Assembly (NCBI GenBank): GCA_964579365.1
Contig: CAZOFW010000023.1
Span: 1-9,007, forward strand
Length of the DNA: 9,007 nt
Origin: JAKPKF01 sp964579365
Lineage (GTDB): Bacteria; Patescibacteriota; Dojkabacteria; SC72
Direction of reading: 5' to 3'
In this document: in pieces, positions 1-6,448 of the stretch
How the letters are laid out: the number at the start of each line of letters is the position of its first letter
Position numbering within the stretch: position 1 is the first letter of the stretch
The notes under the pieces: generated by a model
Database searches by the model: none
Told to the model about the DNA's origin: nothing
Seen by the model: only the letters and a program-made list of their open reading frames with translations
Made by a program: the position numbers and the translations under genes

Positions 1-474
1 TTTGTAGGTGCAGCAGGAAAATTTCTAGACCAACTACTCAAAGGAATTGGTTTTACAAGAGACGATGTGTATGTTTCCAACACTGTTAAATACAGACCTC
101 CCGAGAACAGAGATCCAACGGATATTGAAAAAGACAGTTGTAGAGTTTGGCTCAATGCCGAGCTAATATTCATCCAACCCAAAGTCATAGTTCCACTTGG
201 AAGACATGCTCTAACAAGATTTGTTCCGGATACTGCAATTACAGCTGCTCATGGCAATCCTTACGCTCATCCAAGTGGTATTCCAATTTTCCCTATGTAC
301 CATCCAGCAGCAGCACTTTACAATCCCAATCTTAGAGAGGTGTTACAAAAAGATTTTCAGAAGATGAAAGAGTTTTTAAAGAATGGAGGAGAATTACTAG
401 AAAACAGTATAGAAGATTCTTCTGGGTTCTCTAGACAGTCAAAACAGGATATAGATGAACTTTTAAAACTGTAA
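1..474 (+). CDS. Family 4 uracil-DNA glycosylase, 5'-truncated by window edge
   Basis: Predicted to excise uracil from DNA as the first step of base excision repair. The frame is open from base 1, so the visible 157 residues are the C-terminal part; the family is usually about 200 residues, and the N-terminal GEAPG active-site motif and first two iron-sulfur cysteines must lie upstream. Visible family marks are FVGAAGKFLDQLL at the start, SNTVKYRPPENRDP (codons 76-117), a Cys at 139-141 (DSCRVWL), PKVIVPLGRHAL, and the catalytic-loop motif YHPAAAL with its His at 301-303. Family 4 enzymes normally read KCRPP, where the Cys binds the 4Fe-4S cluster; here that residue is Tyr (91-93). About 30 polar residues after the last conserved helix form a C-terminal tail. 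The Elp3 gene starts 4 nt after the stop, so the two are probably cotranscribed. Family assignment is secure; cluster status is not. Confidence 0.9.
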   Translation, partial: FVGAAGKFLDQLLKGIGFTRDDVYVSNTVKYRPPENRDPTDIEKDSCRVWLNAELIFIQPKVIVPLGRHALTRFVPDTAITAAHGNPYAHPSGIPIFPMYHPAAALYNPNLREVLQKDFQKMKEFLKNGGELLENSIEDSSGFSRQSKQDIDELLKL

Positions 475-478
475 CCAT

Positions 479-1749
479 ATGGAGATATTTCAACCAGATA
501 AATACAAAGATATCCTTTCAGAAATATTTAAAGAGATTAAACTCCAAGAAATTTGGAAGAAAGATTCTCTTAACAAAATACTTCGTAAATATCCCAAAGA
601 TGGGAAGAAACTCTTCCGTCACGATGAATTGGTATATGCACTTAAAGAATTAAATCTGCAAGACAAAAAAATTGAAGAAAGAATTAGATTAAAACCAACA
701 AGAACAAACTCTGGTGTTGCTACTGTTACAGTTCTAACCAAACCCTTTCCATGTCCAGGAAGATGTATCTTCTGTCCAAATGATCCAAATATGCCCAAAA
801 GTTACATATCTTCTGAACCGGGTGCACAAAGAGCTCTAACAAATCATTTCGACCCCTATGCCCAGGTCTACAACAGACTACTTGCCTTAAAGAACATTGG
901 ACACAACATTGAAAAAGTTGAACTCCTTGTTCTTGGAGGAAGCTGGAGTGCATATACTCAAGATTACCAACTTTGGTTTGTTACACAGTGCTACAAAGCC
1001 ATGAACGATGTAACAGAGGACAGTACAGAATACATATCTCCAAAAGAAGATTACGAATCTGAAATATCTTTTTTTAATCTTGAGAAAGAACATCTTCGCA
1101 ACGAAACAGCATACTGCAGAAATGTCGGATTAGTACTTGAAACAAGACCAGATTTAATTACAGAGGAAGAAGTCATACATCTTAGAAAACTTGGAGCAAC
1201 AAAAGTACAAATTGGGATTCAATCTCTAAACAACAAAATACTTAAAGCAAACAATATTGGAAGAAAGGTTAAAGATGTTAAGAAAGCCATACGTCTTTTA
1301 AGACTCGCTGGATTTAAAATACATGGACATTGGATGCCAAGTCTTTACAAAGCTACGGTAGATTCAGATATTGCGGATTACAAAAAACTTTGGAAACCTG
1401 CATTCTCTCCTGATGAATTAAAGATATATCCTACCTCTATCGTACCAAATACATATCTGTACAATCTCTACAAAAAGAAAATGTACGAACCATATACTGA
1501 AGACGAATTACTTGAAGTGCTTGTCAGCGTTATGCCTTCAACTCCAAGATACTGTAGGCTTTCGAGAATAATTAGAGATATACCCTCTGAAGAGATAGTG
1601 GCAGGAAACAAGAAAACAAACTTAAGACAGATAGCGGAAAAGGAGATTGAGGAGAGAGGTTTTAAATTACAGGAAATAAGAAGTCGAGAAATACAGGATT
1701 CAAATGTAACGATGGAAGACTTAGAGATGGAAATAATTAATTACAATTC
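479..1749 (+). CDS. elp3: Elp3-like radical SAM tRNA-modifying acetyltransferase, 3' end lost in assembly gap
   Basis: Elp3 uses SAM radical chemistry and acetyl-CoA to start carboxymethyl-type modification of U34 in tRNA anticodons. 423 residues are readable before the N gap. The N-terminal helical segment (about 1-70) is followed by the radical SAM domain with cluster cysteines C92, C96 and C99 (CPGRCIFC). Further family marks are KSYISSEPGAQRA, FDPYAQV, VELLVLGGSW (147-156), GLVLETRPD (217-225), VQIGIQSL (243-250), DELKIYPT (312-319), and the RIIRDIPSEEIVAGNKKTNLRQ block (363-384). The last readable residues (about 398-423) are where the C-terminal GNAT acetyltransferase domain should begin; family members have roughly 100 or more further residues. 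The six codons after the gap that read NIVTTS-stop rely on an arbitrary gap length and are not trustworthy. ATG at 479 follows the glycosylase stop by 4 nt; no clear Shine-Dalgarno is seen, so translation may be coupled. Confidence 0.93.
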
Positions 1750-1849
1750 NNNNNNNNNNNNNNNNNNNNNNNNNNNNNNNNNNNNNNNNNNNNNNNNNNN
1801 NNNNNNNNNNNNNNNNNNNNNNNNNNNNNNNNNNNNNNNNNNNNNNNNN
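1750..1849. other. Assembly gap of 100 Ns
   Basis: Exactly 100 undetermined bases, the conventional length for a scaffold gap of unknown size. It interrupts the Elp3 gene just before its acetyltransferase domain. The missing sequence is probably longer than 100 bases, because the readable Elp3 lacks about 100 or more residues of its C-terminal domain. Any frame carried across the gap is arbitrary. Confidence 0.97.
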
Positions 1850-1887
1850 AACATTGTAACTACATCTTAAAAAGGTTAACATTTAGT

Positions 1888-2427
1888 ATGAATGAAGAAC
1901 AAAACAAAAAAGAAATTATCTATGCTTTCATAGATAGTAATAATCTGTATCAGGGACTTCTTACTGATCTTCCTATGCGTAAGTACAAGGGTTGGAGAAT
2001 AGATTTTGAAAAATTCAAAACATATCTAGAAAGTAAGTATCATGTTGAGAAGCTTTTCCTCTTTGTAGGATACATGAAGGATAATGAGAAGATGTATGAT
2101 GATCTGAAAAAATTAGGATATTCCTTAATCTTTAAGCCTACAATCTCACATACAGATACAAAGGGTAAAACAACTGTAAAGGGTAATGTGGATGCTGAGC
2201 TTGTATTACAAACTATGATTGAGCTTCCAAATTACGATAAGGCAATAATTGTTGCAGGGGATGGAGATTACAGGTGTTTGATTGAATATTTGGATAAGAT
2301 AGAGAAGCTTAAACATATATTAATACCTAACCAGAAGCTATACTCTAGCCTACTGATACCTTTCAAAAAGTACATGATATATATGAATCCACTGAGAATA
2401 GTAGTAGGAAGTAAACAAACGAAATGA
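1888..2427 (+). CDS. NYN-domain (PIN-like, LabA/DUF88 type) putative ribonuclease
   Basis: A 179-residue single-domain protein of the NYN family, metal-dependent PIN-like nucleases thought to act on RNA. Conserved acidic positions are all present: D16 in FIDSNNLY (14-21), D102 in KGNVDAELVLQ (98-108), and D125 and D127 in VAGDGDYRCL (122-131), the usual (S/A)GDGDF-type motif. No export signal or membrane segment is seen, so it should be cytoplasmic. The ATG at 1888 is the best start: it is preceded by a weak AAAGG at roughly 12 nt, and the conserved first beta strand begins at residue 10. Upstream lies the Elp3 gene, with the junction hidden by the gap. The TGA stop is the only TGA stop among the genes here and lies inside the 12-bp repeat of the tRNA-Lys 3' end. 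The RNA substrate cannot be told from the sequence. Confidence 0.85.
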   Translation: MNEEQNKKEIIYAFIDSNNLYQGLLTDLPMRKYKGWRIDFEKFKTYLESKYHVEKLFLFVGYMKDNEKMYDDLKKLGYSLIFKPTISHTDTKGKTTVKGNVDAELVLQTMIELPNYDKAIIVAGDGDYRCLIEYLDKIEKLKHILIPNQKLYSSLLIPFKKYMIYMNPLRIVVGSKQTK

Positions 2428-2451
2428 GCGTACAGGAATGGATGTCGAACC
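2425..2451 (-). repeat. Displaced 3' fragment of tRNA-Lys (att-like direct repeat, distal copy)
   Basis: Bases 2425-2436 read TGAGCGTACAGG on the plus strand. They are identical to 3592-3603, which are the last 12 nt of the tRNA-Lys (acceptor 3' strand, discriminator base and end of the T stem). TCGAACC follows at 2445-2451, matching the tRNA T-loop bases 3607-3613, but with 8 instead of 3 intervening bases. Read on the minus strand it is a decayed tRNA 3' end that stops exactly at the discriminator position, in the same orientation as the intact tRNA. This is what integration at a tRNA 3' end leaves at the far side of an element. A chance match is possible but unlikely, given the GC-rich 12-mer, the exact end point and the second matching block. 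Confidence 0.6.
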
Positions 2452-2648
2452 TTTTGAAGATCTTTATTACAATAACCGAGTTAATATAGAAGTATAATAA
2501 ATAGCCATAATTCAGGTCCTGCTAAGACTTTTTTAAATTATTCTACTTGGTTTTATATACAACCCCTTATTATTAACTTAAACTAATTAGAGCTTATTAT
2601 AAAATTATTATAATTCCTGGATAAAATGCTTAAAAACGATTATTGGTA

Positions 2649-3509
2649 TTACTCTGGCCCAGATCTGTTTCTTAGAAAGTTAAAATATTCCTCGGCAAAA
2701 TCTAAGTCTATTAAATTGGGATTATACTTCTCGTTTATAAGCCTTAATTCAGAATATTTATTAAGGTCTGGACAAAGAAACAAAAAAACAACTTGCATTG
2801 CAGTATTATAGTCTCCTAATGTACCTAGAGCAAAATTCATAGATCTTTGCATTCTAAAATAATCCGTTCTTTTGGTAAAGTCGATATCTTTAGTAAAAGG
2901 ACTTATAATCTCTAACATTGCAACGTAAGACGAGTGAGGAGTTAGTGATTCTATCTGGTATATTTCCGATTGTAACTTTTCAATATCTACTCCCCCTTTT
3001 TCTACTTCAGAAATAATATGTCTGTTTAAAAATTCATTAATAGATTTTCTCCCATTCCTATGTGGAATTATTTCTCCAGAAAACCATTTCTTCAGGTCAG
3101 TATTTTTCCCACTCTTATATTCGAACGTAAAATGCTGAATAAGAGTAGATACTTCATTTATCGACCGTAAATTTGTCATACCTGCAGAATAGTGCCCCTT
3201 TCGAGCTAAATGAATAAAAGATTGCCAAAGCTTTTGGTTATACTCAAGCAGTAAATAAACTGCACAAATGGTAGTCTGACTTGTAATATCAGGTACAGAT
3301 TTTTTAATATACTTTATATATGGATAGAGCTCCTTGTTCCATGATTTTATAACTGAAATTTTTTTGTTCACATACTTTTTATTCTGGACGTGAGCTCTTT
3401 TAAACCAAAGAGGGTTCTTCTTCTTAAATTCCGCCGCCGAAGGATTTTTAATATGTTCAATACAATTATTAATTAACCAAGTAACACTTTCTTTGACATT
3501 CTTATTCAT
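2649..3509 (-). CDS. Orphan helical protein of unknown function, weakly DUF5677-like
   Basis: A 286-residue soluble protein that I do not recognise firmly. It is rich in Lys, Asn, Ile and Tyr, has no signal peptide or clear membrane segment, and looks mostly alpha-helical. The segment around residues 104-127 (GHYSAGMTNLRSINEV, with R115 and E119) followed by a helix, and the TPHSSYV segment at 190-196, recall DUF5677-type proteins, where an RSLxE helix precedes a His-containing S/Y motif. This resemblance is from memory and weak. No RxxxxH HEPN ribonuclease motif is present. ATG at 3509 is preceded by AAAAGG at 3521-3516 with 6 nt spacing, a good ribosome binding site, and by a candidate promoter. 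It is the only gene between the intact tRNA-Lys and its duplicated end, so it is probably accessory cargo. A defence or toxin role is conceivable but not shown by any motif. Confidence 0.75.
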   Translation of the reverse strand: MNKNVKESVTWLINNCIEHIKNPSAAEFKKKNPLWFKRAHVQNKKYVNKKISVIKSWNKELYPYIKYIKKSVPDITSQTTICAVYLLLEYNQKLWQSFIHLARKGHYSAGMTNLRSINEVSTLIQHFTFEYKSGKNTDLKKWFSGEIIPHRNGRKSINEFLNRHIISEVEKGGVDIEKLQSEIYQIESLTPHSSYVAMLEIISPFTKDIDFTKRTDYFRMQRSMNFALGTLGDYNTAMQVVFLFLCPDLNKYSELRLINEKYNPNLIDLDFAEEYFNFLRNRSGPE

Positions 3510-3515
3510 CGATTA

Positions 3516-3521
3516 CCTTTT
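3516..3521 (-). promoter_or_regulatory. Shine-Dalgarno of the orphan gene
   Basis: AAAAGG on the minus strand, six bases before the ATG at 3509. It is the clearest ribosome binding site next to a non-overlapping gene in the window and fixes the start of the orphan gene. Confidence 0.6.
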
Positions 3522-3533
3522 GCTCGATTATGT

Positions 3534-3561
3534 GTAATACAAAGCATCTCGCAGTTTTCAA
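3534..3561 (-). promoter_or_regulatory. Candidate sigma70-type promoter for the orphan gene
   Basis: On the minus strand, TTGAAA (3561-3556) is separated by 16 bases from TATTAC (3539-3534). This would start transcription near 3527 and give a short leader containing the AAAAGG ribosome binding site. The -10 matches consensus at only 4 of 6 positions, and AT-rich DNA offers many such matches. Its position just inside the island, between the tRNA end and the gene, is what makes it credible. Confidence 0.35.
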
Positions 3562-3591
3562 TTAATGTTGAACCACCTTTACTCCATGCAG

Positions 3592-3603
3592 TGAGCGTAC
3601 AGG
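3592..3603 (-). repeat. 12-bp direct repeat, intact tRNA copy (att-like)
   Basis: The last 12 bases of tRNA-Lys, identical to 2425-2436 and in the same orientation. The repeat ends precisely at the discriminator base: the base beyond differs between the copies (G at 3591, A at 2424). It is the tRNA-proximal boundary of the proposed island. Confidence 0.6.
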
Positions 3604-3664
3604 GGCTCGAACCCTGAACCTAGCGGTTAAGAGCCGCTTGCTCTACCAATTGAGCTATACGCCC
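3592..3664 (-). tRNA. tRNA-Lys, anticodon CTT
   Basis: A 73-nt cloverleaf on the minus strand. The acceptor stem GGGCGTA pairs with TACGCTC, with one G-U wobble at the second pair. The D arm is GCTC/GAGC around AATTGGTA, and the anticodon stem is AGCGG/CCGCT with loop CTCTTAA, giving anticodon CTT (3631-3629) for AAG lysine codons. The variable loop is 5 nt, and the T arm is CAGGG/CCCTG with loop TTCGAGC. The discriminator base is A and no CCA is encoded, so a CCA-adding enzyme is required. With C at position 34 it is not itself a substrate for Elp3-type U34 modification. The 3' end is duplicated at 2425-2436. Confidence 0.97.
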
Positions 3665-3680
3665 TAAAAAGGACTGAAGA

Positions 3681-3709
3681 ATAATACCACTATATCTACC
3701 ATTTCTCAA
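3681..3709 (-). promoter_or_regulatory. sigma70-type promoter of tRNA-Lys
   Basis: On the minus strand, TTGAGA (3709-3704) is followed after exactly 17 bases by TATTAT (3686-3681). Each matches the -35 or -10 consensus at 5 of 6 positions. The -10 box lies 16 bases before the first base of the mature tRNA, leaving a leader of about 10 nt to be removed by RNase P. The promoter fits in the 49-bp gap after the membrane-protein gene, so the tRNA need not depend on the operon upstream. Confidence 0.7.
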
Positions 3710-3713
3710 TATA

Positions 3714-5840
3714 TTACAGCTCAGAAAGTGGTTCTGGTACTTCCTCAAGTTCCTCTTCGTTACCATTCTCTACAATTCTCTTTACAACAAGATCCTTGGC
3801 TATAACAGTATTGTCTTTTACCTTAATACTATCCAAACCAACATAGTTCTCTATGGCAATACCATTATTCAATATCTCTATGGCATACTCTCCTCTATTT
3901 ACTACGAACCTGTATCTTCCTAGATGATCTGTAACCCTCTTAGATACTAACTTTCCAAACTCTTTCTCCTTAAGACCAACTATTACTCCCTCTAATCGTT
4001 TCTTCTTTGTATTTCTTACAATACCGTACTTACCCTTCCTTCCAAACAAAGAAACAACTAACAAAACAAGAGCAGGAATATATATTCCAACTATTAGGTA
4101 GTTAAACCATATTCTTGACGTATACAATGCATAAAGTGAGAACAGTAAACCAACAACAAAAAGAATAACATGCAAACTCTTCCAAACAAATTTACTCTGG
4201 GAAATTGTCTTCTCAAAAAATATTCTAAATGCGCCATACTCTACCCTATCCATTGGAATTGAGAAGTTTGGTATCTCTTCATCACGAATTGAAAATTCCT
4301 TTCCATGATATACATTCTCCAATGGGAAATCCTCTTTTCCAAACACTATCTTAGATGGGAATGTATAATCCCTTGCAGTTACCTTTATGGAATATGTCCC
4401 CTTGTTTAAATGTGTTCCCCTAAAATACCCATTACTGTCTGTTACATCTGTCCATACCAAAATTCCATTTACATTAAATACTCTTACAATGGCCTGAGAG
4501 ATTGGTTCCTTTGTAACAGAATCATACACATAACCAACAGGATGACCCTTCTTTCTGAAACCCAGAATACTCAAAAGACTTAGAATGAATTGAATTATGA
4601 AGTATGGGATGGAATTGAAACTCCCAATTAAGATTCCTATTCCAATGGTAATATTCGTAGCTACAGTTGTAACAGTGATATCTTGCAAATCCTCTATCTC
4701 TATCTTTCCAATTGTATTGTCTATTATCTCCTTTGCTTTATCTACAACCTTATCTATTGGAGTCTTCTTAGGAGGAATTGGACCCTCAGTATGTAGTACA
4801 TAGAGATTAATATTACAGATTCTTCTTACATTACCAACCGAATCCACAGCCTCCGCACAGAATGTATATTCCTCTAGCAGATATCCATTACTATCTTGCT
4901 CCAAATCTCCAAGCTTAATTCTTACTTCCCAGATATCTCCAACACTAGTTTCTGTATCTACACAATTATCTGGAGAATCGTCACTTAGTACACACCAGAA
5001 ACTCTTACTTACAACAGATATATTATCTTTTACTCTCAAACGAATAATTAAAGTATCTTCTGGATTCCAATCCTCTACTGTATTGCTTCCAAGACCACTA
5101 ACACTCAGAAGTGTTATGTATGGTTTCTCTGAATCTTGTACCGAGAAAACGGTATTTGACCAAGCACTCTCTCCTCCAGATGTATTTTTTGCTTTTACTC
5201 TGTAAAAATATATCTGACCATTCTGAAGATTAGTAAATTCATATCCCATTGCACCAATCCAACCGCTATTACTTACCACAGTAGAGAAATCTGCTTTCGT
5301 ACTAACCTGAGCATAGTATGTGTATGGCCCACTTCCTGCAGTACTCCACATAATGGTATTCTTGCCACCAATATTGTATGGGGGTTCCGCAAAGATTGCT
5401 GGAACAGCAACAGGAGTTACATACAACACCTCACAATCTAGGATATTAATATGTAGTGGGTCAGTTACATCTCTCGCACACACTTCGTAAGAACCTGGAA
5501 TGGAGGATTTTACAGAACCAACAGTATGTCCAAGAAGATCTGTCAGAGGTGGTTGAGTTATTGTAACTCCAAGGGAAGGGCCATTTATATATATCTGTAT
5601 ATTTCTATTTGCTCTTGGATTACCAAGACTATCTACGATATCTAAGGTTACTTGAGAACTCTCCTTAATCTCTACGACTATTGGATTAATATCTAACTGT
5701 GAATACAGATCTACATTGATACTAGCATTTACAGTTACACCAAAATCTTGCTCAGGAAGATCCGTTGCTTTTACAAAACCAAAAGGTACAAAAAGACAAA
5801 AGACAGTAAGCAAGAATTTTAAGGCAGTTTTTATATTCAT
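3714..5840 (-). CDS. Exported multi-domain membrane protein with Ig-like, FN3 and carboxypeptidase-regulatory-like domains
   Basis: A 708-residue cell-surface protein of unknown specific role. Residues 1-25 form a Sec signal peptide with a likely cut after VKA. Residues about 50-140 look like an invasin-type Ig domain (TDLLGHTVGS and PGSYEV strands). Residues about 145-235 form a fibronectin type III domain (GQIYFYRVKAKN). Residues about 240-350 form another beta domain with cysteines C283, C293, C328 and C342 that could make disulfides. A hydrophobic stretch at 396-427 is followed by RKKGH, then a carboxypeptidase-regulatory-like beta domain (433-535, VTDSNGYFRG). Membrane spans at about 555-573 and 579-599 are followed by GRKGKYG, then a second such domain (605-690, VTDHLGRYRF) and an acidic tail. 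The positive-inside rule suggests both regulatory-like domains are cytoplasmic. There is no lipobox and no peptidase active site. Its ATG shares one base with the recO stop (TAATG), so translation is probably coupled. Confidence 0.85.
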   Translation of the reverse strand: MNIKTALKFLLTVFCLFVPFGFVKATDLPEQDFGVTVNASINVDLYSQLDINPIVVEIKESSQVTLDIVDSLGNPRANRNIQIYINGPSLGVTITQPPLTDLLGHTVGSVKSSIPGSYEVCARDVTDPLHINILDCEVLYVTPVAVPAIFAEPPYNIGGKNTIMWSTAGSGPYTYYAQVSTKADFSTVVSNSGWIGAMGYEFTNLQNGQIYFYRVKAKNTSGGESAWSNTVFSVQDSEKPYITLLSVSGLGSNTVEDWNPEDTLIIRLRVKDNISVVSKSFWCVLSDDSPDNCVDTETSVGDIWEVRIKLGDLEQDSNGYLLEEYTFCAEAVDSVGNVRRICNINLYVLHTEGPIPPKKTPIDKVVDKAKEIIDNTIGKIEIEDLQDITVTTVATNITIGIGILIGSFNSIPYFIIQFILSLLSILGFRKKGHPVGYVYDSVTKEPISQAIVRVFNVNGILVWTDVTDSNGYFRGTHLNKGTYSIKVTARDYTFPSKIVFGKEDFPLENVYHGKEFSIRDEEIPNFSIPMDRVEYGAFRIFFEKTISQSKFVWKSLHVILFVVGLLFSLYALYTSRIWFNYLIVGIYIPALVLLVVSLFGRKGKYGIVRNTKKKRLEGVIVGLKEKEFGKLVSKRVTDHLGRYRFVVNRGEYAIEILNNGIAIENYVGLDSIKVKDNTVIAKDLVVKRIVENGNEEELEEVPEPLSEL

Positions 5841-6448
5841 TATATTTCTTCTACTATTCTCCTCACATACCGATCTAGTGCATCAGTAAGTATTTTAGAT
5901 GAATACGGACCCTCACCCAAAGGTTTTCCGTTACCTTTACTGTAACAGTTTTTGCATACCAGAGCAAAACTTGTAGTATCTAAATATTTGAGGTTTTCTC
6001 TACTCCCACAGATAGAACAAGAGGAGAAATCTGAGAGAAATCCCATATCCTTTAGTATCTTAATTCTCAACTTGTTTGTAGCTTCCAAATCTCCCTCTCT
6101 TTTTAGAAGAGATTGTAATCCATCAAAGATACTTGGATATGGATCATACTCTTGCAAAAATTTATTTAGTATGAAAAGTACTCTCTCAATATTTTTGACT
6201 TGAAGTTTATCCATGTCTAAACTTCTTATGAGGACAGATTCTGTTAATACAGGCATACCTTTCCCTTGGTAGAAGGAGATATCACTAGTACAAAGAGTTT
6301 GCATATTCCCCCTGTTCTTGCTATTTATTTTCCTTATTCCTTTTGCAAAGAGGGAGAATTTACCAAATTCTCTTCCAAACACAGTCAGTATCTTATCTGC
6401 TTCGGAGTAATTGATAGATTTTATAACTGTAATTGTATCTCTATTCAT
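5840..6448 (-). CDS. recO: RecO recombination mediator, RecFOR pathway
   Basis: RecO helps load RecA onto single-stranded DNA coated with SSB and promotes annealing during gap repair. The 202-residue protein has the N-terminal OB fold (about 1-75: YSEADKILTVFGREFGKFSLFAKG), a helical middle, and a C-terminal zinc module with C144, C147, C165 and C168 (CSIC and CKNC). It ends in the family-typical helix LDRYVRRIVEEI. At about 200 residues it is slightly shorter than the usual 220-250, which is normal for small genomes. The ATG at 6448 overlaps the end of the sugar transferase gene by 8 nt and is preceded on the minus strand by AAAGGGGG a few bases upstream, the strongest Shine-Dalgarno of the operon. 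Its stop overlaps the next start by one base. A repair gene among envelope genes is probably a matter of compact organisation. Confidence 0.92.
   Translation of the reverse strand: MNRDTITVIKSINYSEADKILTVFGREFGKFSLFAKGIRKINSKNRGNMQTLCTSDISFYQGKGMPVLTESVLIRSLDMDKLQVKNIERVLFILNKFLQEYDPYPSIFDGLQSLLKREGDLEATNKLRIKILKDMGFLSDFSSCSICGSRENLKYLDTTSFALVCKNCYSKGNGKPLGEGPYSSKILTDALDRYVRRIVEEI

Larger units (their letters stand above)
2452..3591. mobile_element. Putative 1.14-kb tRNA-Lys-associated island or cassette
   Basis: The stretch between the displaced tRNA 3' fragment and the intact tRNA-Lys 3' end carries one orphan gene and two noncoding flanks (2452-2648 and 3510-3591). The bounding direct repeats are those expected of site-specific insertion into a tRNA 3' end. 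No integrase, transposase or terminal inverted repeat is visible, so if this is a mobile unit it is a remnant or depends on an enzyme encoded elsewhere. Neighbouring genes on both sides look like ordinary core functions, which supports an accessory insertion. The element call is an inference from repeat geometry. Confidence 0.4.

Noticed and set aside
726..1093. Minus-strand open frames inside the Elp3 gene
   Set aside because: They are shadows of the strongly conserved Elp3 frame, with unlikely residue composition and no start signals.
2425..2427. TGA at the NYN end as a recoded Gly codon (as in Gracilibacteria or Absconditabacteria)
   Set aside because: The NYN domain is complete before this codon, and readthrough would add only a few residues before another TGA. 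No other gene here has an in-frame TGA.
2596..2614. AT-only inverted repeat (ATTATAA / TTATAAT, 5-nt loop) as terminator of the orphan gene
   Set aside because: The arms contain no G or C, so the hairpin would be weak, and such repeats are common by chance in AT-rich intergenic DNA. No U tract is clearly placed after it.
2452..2648. Search for an RNA gene, small ORF or terminator in the spacer after the NYN gene
   Set aside because: No cloverleaf, strong GC hairpin or coding-like frame is seen. The open frame at 2626-2811 on the plus strand lies mostly antisense to the orphan gene and has no ribosome binding site.
3755..5775. CRISPR-like or tandem repeat array
   Set aside because: No regularly spaced identical units are seen. 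Recurrent words such as the Asn-Gly-Tyr type motifs reflect repeated beta-domain folds at the protein level only.
3714..5840. Carboxypeptidase activity of the large membrane protein
   Set aside because: Only the transthyretin-like regulatory-type beta domains are recognisable; no zinc-binding HxxE or catalytic region of M14 carboxypeptidases is present.
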